DNA of 37,504 nt from a virus (IMGVR_UViG_3300017917_003898:1-37504), one strand, 5' to 3'. Numbered from the stretch's first letter, positions 21,629-31,631 are shown. Made by a program: numbers and translations. Notes: generated by a model from the sequence alone, not told the origin.

Positions 21629-24600
21629 ATGGCAGAAATAATTAACATTCAACCTTTAGACCCTAATACTTTTGAATATCAAGAATATTCAGTAGAAGAT
21701 ACTTCATTGATGGCTTCTAATGTAGTTGATACTACTTTTGATCCTACTACTGATTATGTAGAATATTTTATATATGATTTAAACGGTAATATATTATACG
21801 CTAATAATTACAATTTTTCCGATTATAAAATTTTAGATAATCAATTAGTATTAAATCCTGAAAAAGATTTAGTTACTTATTTTTCTGATGAAGGACAATA
21901 TAATACTTTATATAATATATTAAACAATAAATTAGGTTCATCTTATTTTAATACTCTTTATATTCAAGAAATATCAAGTGATAGAACAGAACTTAGATTA
22001 AATACTACTTCAATCCCTAATGCTGAATTAATTTTAAAAACTAATGAATTTATATCCCAAATTCAAAATTCAGGAGTAGGTTACTTAGATTTTTATTTAA
22101 ATTTTGGATATAATAAATTAATTATTGCTAATAATATTTTATTAGATGATTCAAATCCTGATGATCCTACAGTATTAATTAAATTATATGAACCACTACC
22201 TGTTGATATTCAAACTAAAACCGAATGTTGGGTTGTAGAACAAGTATCAAACCCCGTAGCTTATAATATTTCTATAACACAAACATTTGATGTTACTGAT
22301 TTAAATATTAAACTTAAAGGTCCAAATTTAAATTTATCTGTACAAGATAAAATTAATAATACTACTCCTTATTCTAATTATACTAATTTAAAATCCACTA
22401 CCTCATCACAAAATTCAGGCAGTTTTTATTATCAATTAAATAGTATTTTAGCAGAAAAAGGTATTAATATAAACATAAATTACTCAGATTATTCTCAATT
22501 TGTAAATTTATCTTCTGCTCAAACAAGATTAGAAAATTTTTATTACAAATTAAGTTTAATAGAACAATATCAATATAGTGCTAGTTTATCTTCAAATACA
22601 GTAACTAATTACTATGTTTCATCAAGTAATGTAATTTATCAAACTAAAATAAATGATATTATAACTAATTTTGATGGTTATGAATATTATTTATACTTTG
22701 AATCAGGTTCAAATACTTGGCCTAAAACAAACTCAACACCCCCATATAATAATGCAGGTACAAATTCTACAGCTGGTTTAGCTTTTTTAACTACTCAATC
22801 TTTATCTGCTTCTTATTATGATGATGAAAATAATAATGCTTTAATTAAAGCTATTCCTTCATATATTTTAGAAGATTCTAACAATAATCAATATAAATTA
22901 TTTATTGAAATGTTAGGTCAAATGTTTGATAGCGTTTGGGTTTATATTAAAGATGTTACTAATAAATTTAATGCTGATAACCGTTTAGATCATGGTATTT
23001 CAAAAGATTTAGTAGCAGATGTATTAAGAGATTTAGGATTCAAATTATACCAAAATAATTTCTCCTCAGATAATTTATATTCTTCTTATTTAGGATTTAC
23101 AAACTCAGGAAGTTTATATAATTTACCTTACACAACAGGTTCTTTACCAGTAAATACAGGATGGGAATACATTAATTTATATGTTACTGCTTCAGCAACA
23201 GGTTCATTAATTCCTACTGATGACATTAATAAAGAAATTTATAAACGTATTTATCATAACTTACCTTATCTATTAAAAACAAAAGGTACAGTTTCTAGTT
23301 TAAATACTTTATTAACTATTTTTGGTATTCCTGAAACTATTTTAAGAATAAATGAATTTGGTGGTAAAGATAGAAATTTTAACACTTGGGATTTTTGGCA
23401 AGATGAATATAATTATGCTTTTATAACAACAGGTTCAGCTAAAATTTCAATTCCTTTTACTGCATCTTCAACAGATTATGGAACAGTATATCCTAAAGCA
23501 TTAGAATTTAGATTCAAAACCTCAGGATTGCCAACATCATCTATTCCTTATTCTCAATCAATTGTTACTCATAATGGAGGAACATTTAATATTGTTTTAG
23601 AATATACAGGGTCAGGATATAATAGTGGTTCATATACTGGTTCAATAATTGATCCTAATTACCAATACGCAACATTAAAATTTATTTCCGGTTCTCAATC
23701 ATCAAGTGTTTACTTACCTTTTTATGATGGGGATTGGTGGTCAGTATTAGTTAATGCTAATTCTGGTTCAACTACAACTTATACTTTATACGCTAAAAAT
23801 AAAATATATGAAGGAGCCGATGGTAATATAATTGGTTATCAAGCTTCTTCAAGTTTTACAGGAACTACATTCTGGGCAACTTCAGGTCAACTATTATTTG
23901 GTACATCAAGCGGAATATATACTGCTTTAAGTGGTGCTTATCAAGAAATTAGATATTATAACACAACATTAGCTGAAAGTAATTTTGATGCTTTTGTAAT
24001 GAATCCTAATTCTATTGAATCTTATAATAATTTATTCTTTAGATTACCTTTAGGAGGTGAATTATATACAGGTTCGACATCAGTTCATCCTGGTATTACT
24101 GGATCTTTTGTAACCCAATCATTTACAGGAGCCCCTTCAACAGCTTCATTTAGTGGAAATTATGTTTTTTCTCCTAATGTTGAAACTTTTTATTATGATC
24201 AACCAGCAGCAGGAATTCAAAATATTGTTTCTGATAAAATTAAATCGGTAACTACTTTATTACCTTATAGTGGAAGTACAGATCCGAATGTTCCTTATAA
24301 TAAAACTTTATCACCTTATATTTCAATTCAACAACAATATTATATAAGTTCTTCTTATACTAATAACGTTGATTATGTTGAAGTTGCTTTTTCTCCACAA
24401 AATGAAATTAATGAAGATGTAATGTCTTCTTTAGGTTATTTTAATATTGGAGATTATATTGGTGACCCAAGACAAATAAGTTCTTCCGATGAATCATATC
24501 CTGATTTAGATACTTTAAGAAATACTTATTTCCAAAAATATACAGCAAATTATGATTGGAATGATTATTTAAGATTAATTAAATTCTTTGATAATTCATT

Positions 24601-26230
24601 ATTTAAAACCATTCAGGATTTTATACCAGTCAAAGCATCATTAGCTTCAGGTGTAGTAATTAAACAAAACTTACTTGAAAGAAATAAATATCCTGTACCT
24701 CAAATGGATTTCACCCAATCTGAATATACAGGTTCTATTTCAACTTACAAAATATCAGGTTCAGATGGTGGTTCTTATCCAAATTTATCCTCTAGTTTAT
24801 ATTCTCAGATAACTCAAAGTTGGACAGGATCATATATGTCTTATAGTGGTTCTATTACTTATACTCAAGATGATTTATCTGAATTTTTTAATGGTCAATT
24901 AAGTGGTTCTAATTTAACTATAGATAATGGTGATTTAAACGCTAGTAATATTTATAAAACTTTATCAAATCCTGATTCATCATCTTTTGATTTAAGTCCT
25001 TATAATGTATTATTAAATAATGTTACTTCTAGTGTTTTAAATACTGTTTATATGGATGTAGATTATTCTAATAATCCTATTATTCCTGTAAATCAACAAT
25101 TATTATTGAGCGGTAGTGCTAATAGAATTGAATTACCTGATTCAAATTATACAGCTTATAGAGTAGTTAGTCCAAGATATGATGGTAGTAAAACATCATC
25201 TCCTGATTTTAATAAACCAATTTATAAAAATCCCCCATTAGGATATATAAATAATGCTTTTTCATCTTCATCTCCTACAACAGAATCTCAAATAGCAAAT
25301 GTTTCAAAATATGCTAATTATTTTGTTTATTTTGATTGGATTGGAGGTGCAAACCCTGAATATCCAGGTGGAGGAAATATTCATTGTACTTATTTAATTT
25401 CAACAGAGGGTGTAGCTTATCCTTTAACTACAGCTAATAAGAATTTAAATATTATTGAAAATACATTTATTAAAGGACAAACAGCAAATATTCTTCCTGC
25501 TGTATATTCTGCTGGTAATCAATCTATTCAAGTAAATATTGTTGAAGGAGGAGCTTTATATAACACTATATTTGCCAATTCAGGTTCAACTACAGGACTT
25601 TTAGTAGGGGGTTTTGCTGTTTATACCGTAAATTTAGTTAACCCTAATTATTTAGATGCTATACCTTATGGTGTTCCTACTTTCTTAACCCAAAGTGCTA
25701 CTAATATTTTATATGATAGTGGCAGTGCTTGGTTAAAATATATGTTAACTGGAAGTGGGATTTATCCTGAATTAAATGTAAAATATATTCAACCAATTGG
25801 AACTAACTTTCAGTTATATAATAAATTAACTGGAAATTATGCTGCTTTAAATGAATTAGTACCTTATGAAAGTACTTATTTTCCACTACAATATGGAGAT
25901 ATGATTCGTTTTGGTATTAATACTGTCGGTTCAACAGGATCTTTAGATTATAGTTATCAAACTTTAGGTATAGCTTCTATAGCTTCTAGTTCTCTAGACT
26001 CAGGAAGTATTTCAACTACTAGTTCTTTATATGTTGATAAAATCCCTACCCAATTCCCTTCAAATTATTCTTTACAAAATATAAGAGTAATGAGAAGAGT
26101 TCCTAATGAATCTTTTGTGTTAGTACAAAACAGTCCTTCATATGGAGATCCTGGATTTTTAATACCTGAAAATTTTAATCCTGCTTATGACCCTTATAAT
26201 TTAGCTAAAAAAGCAGGAATAATATCATAA
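21629..26230 (+). CDS. Large baseplate/tail-fibre protein with concanavalin-like insert
   Basis: 1533 residues, the largest gene here. The N-terminal ~180 residues (TFEYQEYSVEDTSLMASNVVDTTFD) look like a baseplate docking domain. Residues ~405-570 contain NQYKLFIEMLGQMFDSVWVYIK and IYHNLPYLLKTKGTVSSLNTLLTIFGIPETILRI, a pattern shared with tail protein I-like baseplate proteins of myoviruses. Residues ~597-810 form a concanavalin/LamG-like sandwich (ALEFRFKTSG, LYAKNKIYEG, QEIRYYNTTL). The rest is Ser/Gly/Tyr-rich, fibre-like and beta-rich. It probably plays the gp7-like wedge role and also carries an adhesion region. Exact T4 counterpart is unclear. Confidence 0.6.
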   Translation: MAEIINIQPLDPNTFEYQEYSVEDTSLMASNVVDTTFDPTTDYVEYFIYDLNGNILYANNYNFSDYKILDNQLVLNPEKDLVTYFSDEGQYNTLYNILNNKLGSSYFNTLYIQEISSDRTELRLNTTSIPNAELILKTNEFISQIQNSGVGYLDFYLNFGYNKLIIANNILLDDSNPDDPTVLIKLYEPLPVDIQTKTECWVVEQVSNPVAYNISITQTFDVTDLNIKLKGPNLNLSVQDKINNTTPYSNYTNLKSTTSSQNSGSFYYQLNSILAEKGINININYSDYSQFVNLSSAQTRLENFYYKLSLIEQYQYSASLSSNTVTNYYVSSSNVIYQTKINDIITNFDGYEYYLYFESGSNTWPKTNSTPPYNNAGTNSTAGLAFLTTQSLSASYYDDENNNALIKAIPSYILEDSNNNQYKLFIEMLGQMFDSVWVYIKDVTNKFNADNRLDHGISKDLVADVLRDLGFKLYQNNFSSDNLYSSYLGFTNSGSLYNLPYTTGSLPVNTGWEYINLYVTASATGSLIPTDDINKEIYKRIYHNLPYLLKTKGTVSSLNTLLTIFGIPETILRINEFGGKDRNFNTWDFWQDEYNYAFITTGSAKISIPFTASSTDYGTVYPKALEFRFKTSGLPTSSIPYSQSIVTHNGGTFNIVLEYTGSGYNSGSYTGSIIDPNYQYATLKFISGSQSSSVYLPFYDGDWWSVLVNANSGSTTTYTLYAKNKIYEGADGNIIGYQASSSFTGTTFWATSGQLLFGTSSGIYTALSGAYQEIRYYNTTLAESNFDAFVMNPNSIESYNNLFFRLPLGGELYTGSTSVHPGITGSFVTQSFTGAPSTASFSGNYVFSPNVETFYYDQPAAGIQNIVSDKIKSVTTLLPYSGSTDPNVPYNKTLSPYISIQQQYYISSSYTNNVDYVEVAFSPQNEINEDVMSSLGYFNIGDYIGDPRQISSSDESYPDLDTLRNTYFQKYTANYDWNDYLRLIKFFDNSLFKTIQDFIPVKASLASGVVIKQNLLERNKYPVPQMDFTQSEYTGSISTYKISGSDGGSYPNLSSSLYSQITQSWTGSYMSYSGSITYTQDDLSEFFNGQLSGSNLTIDNGDLNASNIYKTLSNPDSSSFDLSPYNVLLNNVTSSVLNTVYMDVDYSNNPIIPVNQQLLLSGSANRIELPDSNYTAYRVVSPRYDGSKTSSPDFNKPIYKNPPLGYINNAFSSSSPTTESQIANVSKYANYFVYFDWIGGANPEYPGGGNIHCTYLISTEGVAYPLTTANKNLNIIENTFIKGQTANILPAVYSAGNQSIQVNIVEGGALYNTIFANSGSTTGLLVGGFAVYTVNLVNPNYLDAIPYGVPTFLTQSATNILYDSGSAWLKYMLTGSGIYPELNVKYIQPIGTNFQLYNKLTGNYAALNELVPYESTYFPLQYGDMIRFGINTVGSTGSLDYSYQTLGIASIASSSLDSGSISTTSSLYVDKIPTQFPSNYSLQNIRVMRRVPNESFVLVQNSPSYGDPGFLIPENFNPAYDPYNLAKKAGIIS

Positions 26231-26246
26231 AAAACTAAAATTAAAT

Positions 26247-26254
26247 ATATTTAT
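26247..26254 (+). promoter_or_regulatory. ATATTTAT motif before 26272 gene
   Basis: ATATTTAT lies 17 bases before the ATG at 26272, within an AT-rich 41-base gap after the large tail gene. It would drive the three tail genes that follow. Confidence 0.5.
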
Positions 26255-26271
26255 AACAAATAATAAAAAAC

Positions 26272-26925
26272 ATGGGATACTTAAATAATAGTGTAGTAAC
26301 CGTAGATGCAATTTTAACAACTAAAGGTCGTGAATTACTAGCTAAAAATGATGGTTCATTTAGAATTACTCAATTTGCTTTAGCAGACGATGAAATTGAT
26401 TATACCCTTTATAATCCAACTCACCCTTCAGGATCTGCTTATTATGGAGAAGCAATAGCTAATATGCCTTTACTTGAAGCGTTTCCTCAAGAAACACAGA
26501 TGATGAAATATAAACTTACAACTTTACCTCGTGGTACAGCTAAAATGCCTATTCTAGATTTAGGTTATTCAGCTATTACTATTAAACAAGGTGCAAGTTT
26601 AGCAATTACTCCTCAAACTTTAAATTATTTAGGTGGTAATACATTTGAATCAAGTGGATATACAGCTACTATTTCAGATGTAAGATTATTTTCAACATTT
26701 GAAGGTGTAGGTATTAATACTCCTGCAGCAATTGCTTTAAATAGTACTACAACTTTAGGAACTAATGTGTCTAAAACAGTAGTAGGTACTACAATTAATT
26801 TAAGAGCAACTACTGTAAATACTTTATTTGGTTCTAATTCTGCTTTATATGCTACATTAACTGTAGAAGGTAGAGATAGTGGAGCTCGTTTAACAATTCC
26901 TGTAACTGTAACTAAAATATCTTAA
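26272..26925 (+). CDS. Conserved phage virion protein with Ig-like C-terminus
   Basis: 217 residues. The N-terminal ILTTKGRELLAKNDGSFRITQFALADDEIDYTLY and YYGEAIANMPLLEAFPQETQMMKYKL are strongly patterned stretches typical of a structural protein found in tail regions of T4-like phages of Bacteroidota and cyanobacteria. The C-terminal ~70 residues (LFGSNSALYATLTVEGRDSGARLTIPVTV) look like an Ig-like fold. Likely a tail or baseplate component. It heads a three-gene group with short gaps. Confidence 0.6.
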   Translation: MGYLNNSVVTVDAILTTKGRELLAKNDGSFRITQFALADDEIDYTLYNPTHPSGSAYYGEAIANMPLLEAFPQETQMMKYKLTTLPRGTAKMPILDLGYSAITIKQGASLAITPQTLNYLGGNTFESSGYTATISDVRLFSTFEGVGINTPAAIALNSTTTLGTNVSKTVVGTTINLRATTVNTLFGSNSALYATLTVEGRDSGARLTIPVTVTKIS

Positions 26926-26935
26926 TATATAGACT

Positions 26936-27976
26936 ATGTCATTTAAAAGATTAGAAGGTGATGATTTTATAGTAAGTGCTGATGCTACTCAAGGCACAGT
27001 ATGGTCAAATGGTTCACCAACCTTAACAACATTTTTCACCTCATCTACTCAATCAGGTAGTGTTTCTGGTAAATACTATTTAGATGTTTATAACACTGGA
27101 TCTACTGTTTCTGGTTCATTTATTCAATTCTCTATTGCTTATGGAAATTCAGATGGTAGTGGTAGTGTAAACTTTAACCAATTAGTAAATGGTAAATCCC
27201 CTTCTGCTACAGTTTATGGACAATGGCAGAATTTAGCGATTGGAGATGAAAATACTAATTTTAATTTCGGAGGAGTAACTCAATCTGAATTTTTTGTTAT
27301 TTCATTAGAAAGAGCTAGATATAAAGAATCTATTGCTTTAGGTTCAATGACATTAGTAATAAGTGGTAGTACAACTATTTCATTAACTGATAATAGTAAT
27401 TATGCCTCTTCAGTAATATACAATGAAGCAGGTAGAGTATACCAATTAATTTCAGGTTCAACAGGTGTTAAAGCCTCCGGTTCAAATATAACATCTGATG
27501 GTTACTCATTATATTCAGGATCATTTGGTTGGTTATTACCAGATGTTGGAGCTATTATTTTAAATTCAAAAGCACTTGCTGGTACAACTGTTGGTGGTGG
27601 AATTAATTTATCATATAGTGGTTCAATATCTGCTACTGGTTCAATAAATGAAACCCCTATGGGTTATTTATATAGAGCTATTAGTGCTTCTTTAAGTAGT
27701 GGATTTAAATTAAATTCACAAGAAACCATTACCTCTGATTATGTATTTATTAGACCTAAAAGCTCAGAATTTAACTACTCTGAAAACCCATCATTTATTT
27801 CAGGATCAACTGGCGAAGTAATATACAGTAATTTTATCAACAATCCACAAACTTATATTACAACTGTTGGTTTATATAATGATTCAAATGAATTACTAGC
27901 TGTTGCTAAATTATCTAAACCTCTTGTAAAAGATTTTACAAAAGAAGCATTGATTAGAGTTAAGTTAGATTTCTAA
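26936..27976 (+). CDS. Tail structural protein, paralogue of the next gene
   Basis: 346 residues, Ser/Gly/Thr-rich and beta-rich, no signal peptide. The C-terminal segment SSEFNYSENPSFISGSTGE and ITTVGLYNDSNELLAVAKLSKPL recurs with changes at the end of the next protein (NEFNFSQNPSITSGS, VTTVGLYDENQNLLAVGKLAQPL). The shared end is probably an attachment or oligomerisation domain, while the N-terminal parts differ. Likely tail-tip or fibre-associated. Confidence 0.55.
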   Translation: MSFKRLEGDDFIVSADATQGTVWSNGSPTLTTFFTSSTQSGSVSGKYYLDVYNTGSTVSGSFIQFSIAYGNSDGSGSVNFNQLVNGKSPSATVYGQWQNLAIGDENTNFNFGGVTQSEFFVISLERARYKESIALGSMTLVISGSTTISLTDNSNYASSVIYNEAGRVYQLISGSTGVKASGSNITSDGYSLYSGSFGWLLPDVGAIILNSKALAGTTVGGGINLSYSGSISATGSINETPMGYLYRAISASLSSGFKLNSQETITSDYVFIRPKSSEFNYSENPSFISGSTGEVIYSNFINNPQTYITTVGLYNDSNELLAVAKLSKPLVKDFTKEALIRVKLDF

Positions 27977-27981
27977 AATGA

Positions 27982-29004
27982 ATGGGTGCTTACAAACAAT
28001 TTCTATCTTCCGACATAATTGTCACTCCCTTTGAAGTAAATAAATCATTTACTTTTAATGGAGCTGCTTCCTTAACTGGTTCTAGTGTTGGTATTGATAG
28101 ATATTTAGGTAAAAACATTCAATCTACTATATTTGATCCTAATACTGCTCCAACAACAGGGCAAATAACTACTCAATATCAAGAGTTAGTTTATGAATCA
28201 GTTAAACAACTTTATTATGGTAATTATGTTAGTGAATCCTTTAATTATGGATTACCAGCAATATCATCTAGTTTAGTTCCTGGAAATGATGCAGCAGGTA
28301 ATGTTTATGTAGGTCCTACAGCTTCAATAGGTAAATATTTAGATTTTTCACCAACCACATTAACATTTAAAAAATATTATCCAATATCTACAAGTGCAGA
28401 AATTGGAGTAATATCAATTCCCACAGGTTTATTTGGAAGTTATATTGTTCCTAATTCATTTTTATGGGCTGCTGAAAGTGGTTCTGTAATTGATGATGGT
28501 GAAGGAAACTTAATATTATCTGCTTCTAGAAACATTTGTGGTAATATATTTTATGAACAGGGTATAGCTGTTATAACTAGTGATAGTGATCCTTTCAATG
28601 ATGGATATGGTTTTGGTGATTATGGAACAGCAGTTTATGGTATGACGGATGTTACTATTATTAGAAATTTAGTTACTTCTTCTAATGTAACTTGTTCTTT
28701 TTCATCATCTTTTGCTATTTTTGAAACTCAATATAAATGTACTATTAGAGAAAATGAATTTAATTTTTCCCAAAATCCATCAATTACTTCAGGTAGTACT
28801 CAAATATCAAGTTCAGTAGGTACTTTCTTTACTGCAGGACAATATTTAAATGATTTTGCTACTGGTTCTTATTTTAATCCTTATGTAACAACAGTAGGAT
28901 TATATGATGAAAATCAAAATTTGTTAGCAGTAGGAAAATTAGCTCAACCATTACCTACATCACCTACAACAGACACAACAATACTTATTAATATAGATAA
29001 ATAA
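27982..29004 (+). CDS. Tail structural protein, paralogue of the previous gene
   Basis: 340 residues. The N-terminus (AYKQFLSSDIIVTPFEVNKSFTF) is found in phage structural proteins that follow the 26272-type gene. The C-terminal ~70 residues match those of the previous protein, showing gene duplication with diverged fronts. The middle contains a Cys pair and Gly/Tyr-rich strands. Likely a tail-tip or fibre-associated protein. Confidence 0.55.
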   Translation: MGAYKQFLSSDIIVTPFEVNKSFTFNGAASLTGSSVGIDRYLGKNIQSTIFDPNTAPTTGQITTQYQELVYESVKQLYYGNYVSESFNYGLPAISSSLVPGNDAAGNVYVGPTASIGKYLDFSPTTLTFKKYYPISTSAEIGVISIPTGLFGSYIVPNSFLWAAESGSVIDDGEGNLILSASRNICGNIFYEQGIAVITSDSDPFNDGYGFGDYGTAVYGMTDVTIIRNLVTSSNVTCSFSSSFAIFETQYKCTIRENEFNFSQNPSITSGSTQISSSVGTFFTAGQYLNDFATGSYFNPYVTTVGLYDENQNLLAVGKLAQPLPTSPTTDTTILINIDK

Positions 29005-29007
29005 TTT

Positions 29008-29481
29008 ATGAATGAATGGTTTTCTCAAACAGACAGTGACAGTGGGTTATTAACTAAAAAAATTTATTCCTCAATTGAGGATTTTCCCCAAGACACCTTT
29101 GGTTTTATTTATATCGTTAAACATAGACCAACAGGTAAAGCTTATATCGGAAAAAAAGTTCTTTACCATAACGTAAAGAAAACATTAACAAAAAAGGAAC
29201 TAGCAGAACAGACAGGACCAGGAAGAAAACCTACTAAAAAAGTAGTACAAAAAGAATCTGATTGGAAAACCTATTATGGCTCTGCTAAACCAATTATGGC
29301 TCTCATTAAGGATGGTAAACAAGAGGAATTTACTCGTGAGATTTTACAATTGGTTCCTAATAAAAAACTTCTTACTTACTATGAATGTAAGTACTTATTT
29401 GAATATGGTGTATTAGAAAATCCTGATGGCTATTTCAATGATAATATTTTAGGAAAATTTTTCACTAAAGATTTTATTTAA
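29008..29481 (+). CDS. GIY-YIG domain nuclease
   Basis: 157 residues. The motif is seen as F33-I-Y35 in FGFIYIVKHRPTGKAYIGKK with Y46-I-G48. DWKTYYGS follows with a catalytic-type Tyr and Ser. A glutamate in TYYECKYLFEYGV may be the metal ligand. GIY-YIG nucleases in phages include homing enzymes and enzymes acting on phage or host DNA. It sits at the junction between tail and replication genes, a typical place for such genes, but a resident role is also possible. No DNA-binding tail domain is obvious. Confidence 0.7.
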   Translation: MNEWFSQTDSDSGLLTKKIYSSIEDFPQDTFGFIYIVKHRPTGKAYIGKKVLYHNVKKTLTKKELAEQTGPGRKPTKKVVQKESDWKTYYGSAKPIMALIKDGKQEEFTREILQLVPNKKLLTYYECKYLFEYGVLENPDGYFNDNILGKFFTKDFI

Positions 29482-29484
29482 CTT

Positions 29485-29509
29485 GGTAACTCAAGTAGTT
29501 CTTGTTACC
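29485..29509 (+). other. Hairpin between nuclease and primase genes
   Basis: GGTAAC (29485-29490) pairs with GTTACC (29504-29509), extended by AAG/CTT across a two-base bulge. Only TTATAGTT follows, so it is at best a weak terminator. It lies nine bases before the primase start and could affect its translation. Confidence 0.4.
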
Positions 29510-29517
29510 TTATAGTT

Positions 29518-30447
29518 ATGCTGAATCAACCTTTGATTGCATTAACAAATTCTGTTTTAGGAACAGGTAAACAAACAGCTCGTGGTAACTTTGCTTATCA
29601 TTGTCCGTTTTGTAACCACCACAAACCTAAATTAGAAATTAACATGACCGAAAATAAAAAGGGTGAAAATCCTTGGCATTGTTGGGTTTGTGATAAACGT
29701 GGTAAGAAATTATCCCAAGTATTTAAACAAATAAGCGCTTCTCCTGAGGCATTACTAGAATTAAGGTCTATTGTTAGAACTGAAACAGCAGATAAAGAAA
29801 TTGCTGTTTCCGAAAAATTATCCCTACCAAAAGAATTTAAATCATTACTTAATATCCAGCAATCCAATATTATTGGTAGACATGCTTTAGCTTATCTTAA
29901 ATCAAGAAATATTACTGAGGAGGATATACTTAAATACAATATTGGTTATTGCGAATCAGGACCCTATAAAAATATGGTTGTTATTCCTTCTTATGATGAA
30001 AATGGGGAATTAAATTATTTTACAGGTCGTTCATTTGAAAAAGATGTTAAAGTAAAATATAAAAACCCATCTGTCTCTCGTGACATTATACCATTTGAGT
30101 TGTTTATAAACTGGGATTTACCGTTTATATTATGCGAAGGACCATTTGATGCAATTGCCGTTAAACGTAATGTGATTCCGTTATTAGGTAAAAATATACA
30201 ATCAAAACTAATGAGGAAGATTGTTAAATCTTCTGTGGATAGAATATATATAGCCCTTGATAGGGATGCTCAAAAACAAGCTTTATCTTTCTGTGAGCAA
30301 TTAATGAATGAAGGTAAAGAAGTATATCTCGTTGATATGCAAGATAAAGACCCAAGTGAAATGGGCTTTAATAATTTTATAGATACAATAACAAACACAC
30401 TACCCTTAACACTCTCAGGATTACTTGAGAAAAAACTATTTTTATGA
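29518..30447 (+). CDS. DNA primase, T4 gp61/DnaG-like
   Basis: 309 residues. The N-terminal zinc-binding domain has C29-P-F-C32-N-H-H and W-H-C55-W-V-C58. A linker leads to the TOPRIM catalytic core with ILCEGPFDAIAVKRN (catalytic Glu) and YIALDRDAQKQAL (metal-binding Asp pair), as well as ILKYNIGYCESG upstream. Length fits gp61. It would make RNA primers for lagging-strand synthesis at the phage fork. The start is ATG after a hairpin-rich 36-base gap. The end overlaps the PD-(D/E)XK gene by four bases. Confidence 0.88.
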   Translation: MLNQPLIALTNSVLGTGKQTARGNFAYHCPFCNHHKPKLEINMTENKKGENPWHCWVCDKRGKKLSQVFKQISASPEALLELRSIVRTETADKEIAVSEKLSLPKEFKSLLNIQQSNIIGRHALAYLKSRNITEEDILKYNIGYCESGPYKNMVVIPSYDENGELNYFTGRSFEKDVKVKYKNPSVSRDIIPFELFINWDLPFILCEGPFDAIAVKRNVIPLLGKNIQSKLMRKIVKSSVDRIYIALDRDAQKQALSFCEQLMNEGKEVYLVDMQDKDPSEMGFNNFIDTITNTLPLTLSGLLEKKLFL

Positions 30448-31217
30448 GTAAAATTAAACACACTTACAATCGAATATTAGAAATTTCCGATGACCACAAA
30501 CAAGTAACTTTACCCGATGCACGTTATTATAGAAGAAACGGTGCTTATTACCCATCAATAACTTATGTTTTAGGTTATTATCCTAAAGGAAAACAATTTG
30601 AGGATTGGTTAAAAAATATGGGTCGTTCTGCTGATTATATTGTTAAAAAAGCAGCCGAAGATGGAACTAAAGTTCATGAATTAGTTGAAAGATATTTGAA
30701 TGGAGAGGAAATAAACTTTTTAGATAAATTCGATAATCCAAGATACGATACTGATATTTGGCAAATGTTTTTACGTTTTGTTGAGTTTTGGGAAACATAT
30801 AAACCAGAATTAATTGAAACAGAAGTACATCTATTTTCAGATGAACTAAAAGTAGCGGGTACCTGTGATTTAATTTGTAGAATTGATGGTAAAATTTGGT
30901 TATTAGATGTTAAAACCTCTAACATGATGCACAATACTTATCCATTACAAACAGCTGTTTACGGATATTGTTATAAAGAATGTTATGGAGTTGATGTAGA
31001 CAACTATGGTATTTTATGGTTAAAATCCTCTAAACGTAGATTAAATGTAGAAAAAATGAGTGGTAAAGGATGGGAAGTAGTTTTACCTGAACGTACTCAA
31101 GATGAAAACATTGAAATTTTTAAAATGGTTAAACGTTTATTCGATATTGAAAACCCACAAGAGGCACCTACATTCACCGAGTTTAAGACTGTAATAAAAA
31201 GAGATTTGGAATCCTAG
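30444..31217 (+). CDS. PD-(D/E)XK nuclease, Cas4/RecB-like
   Basis: 257 residues. GTKVHELVERYLNGE supplies the leading helix with its His. AGTCDLICRIDGKIWLLDVKTS holds the catalytic triad D142, D155 and K157 (D-x-K form). A following Gln in LQTAVYGY is typical of the QxxxY motif of the Cas4/RecB exonuclease group. Such phage enzymes process DNA ends in recombination-dependent replication. It overlaps the primase gene by four bases, placing it in the replication unit. No iron-sulphur cysteines are apparent. Confidence 0.78.
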   Translation: MSKIKHTYNRILEISDDHKQVTLPDARYYRRNGAYYPSITYVLGYYPKGKQFEDWLKNMGRSADYIVKKAAEDGTKVHELVERYLNGEEINFLDKFDNPRYDTDIWQMFLRFVEFWETYKPELIETEVHLFSDELKVAGTCDLICRIDGKIWLLDVKTSNMMHNTYPLQTAVYGYCYKECYGVDVDNYGILWLKSSKRRLNVEKMSGKGWEVVLPERTQDENIEIFKMVKRLFDIENPQEAPTFTEFKTVIKRDLES

Positions 31218-31229
31218 TTTGTTTTTCAT

Positions 31230-31237
31230 ATATTTAT
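31230..31237 (+). promoter_or_regulatory. ATATTTAT motif before 31253 gene
   Basis: ATATTTAT lies 15 bases before the ATG at 31253, after the replication genes. It marks the start of the next unit. Confidence 0.5.
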
Positions 31238-31252
31238 GACAAAATTATTAAA

Positions 31253-31570
31253 ATGAAAAAGCAAACATTATTCGAAGAAATTAAACGTATGCAAAAACTA
31301 GCTGGTATAATTAAAGAAAATAAAGACCTTTCTGATTTAACAGTCCATTATTACAAAAATCCAGATAATTATGGTGAAAAAGGTTTAGCTGATGATTTTC
31401 ATGAAGAAGATGGTAAAAAAGTAAAATATATTGTGGGATATGATGATGAAGATGAAATGGATGATATAGGATATATTTACACAAAAAGTGGAGATGATAT
31501 TGAAACTAAATATAGTGAAGATGATTTGTATGATGTTTTTTATAATTCATTAGAATCAACAGGATTATAA
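31253..31570 (+). CDS. Hypothetical acidic protein with leader-like N-terminus
   Basis: 105 residues. The N-terminus MKKQTLFEEIKRMQKLAGII is a short amphipathic helix similar in style to the leaders of several proteins that follow; IKE then N fits the I/L-x-E cleavage form of T4-type prohead proteases. The rest is acidic (DDEDEMDDIGYIYTKSGDDI). A terminator follows at 31604. Function unknown; an internal capsid protein is one possibility. Confidence 0.45.
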   Translation: MKKQTLFEEIKRMQKLAGIIKENKDLSDLTVHYYKNPDNYGEKGLADDFHEEDGKKVKYIVGYDDEDEMDDIGYIYTKSGDDIETKYSEDDLYDVFYNSLESTGL

Positions 31571-31603
31571 AAATATAAAATTTAATTAAAAATATTTAAA
31601 GTT

Positions 31604-31631
31604 AAGCTTGGTTAACCAAGCTTTCTTTTTT
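31604..31631 (+). terminator. Rho-independent terminator
   Basis: The 20-base palindrome AAGCTTGGTTAACCAAGCTT (31604-31623) is followed by TCTTTTTT. It ends the 31253 gene. The core GCTTGGTTA-CCAAGC is nearly the same as in the terminator at 31935. Confidence 0.85.

Noticed and set aside
29598-30934. Minus-strand frames opposite the primase and PD-(D/E)XK genes
   Set aside because: Both sense genes have intact catalytic motifs; the antisense frames have no recognisable features.
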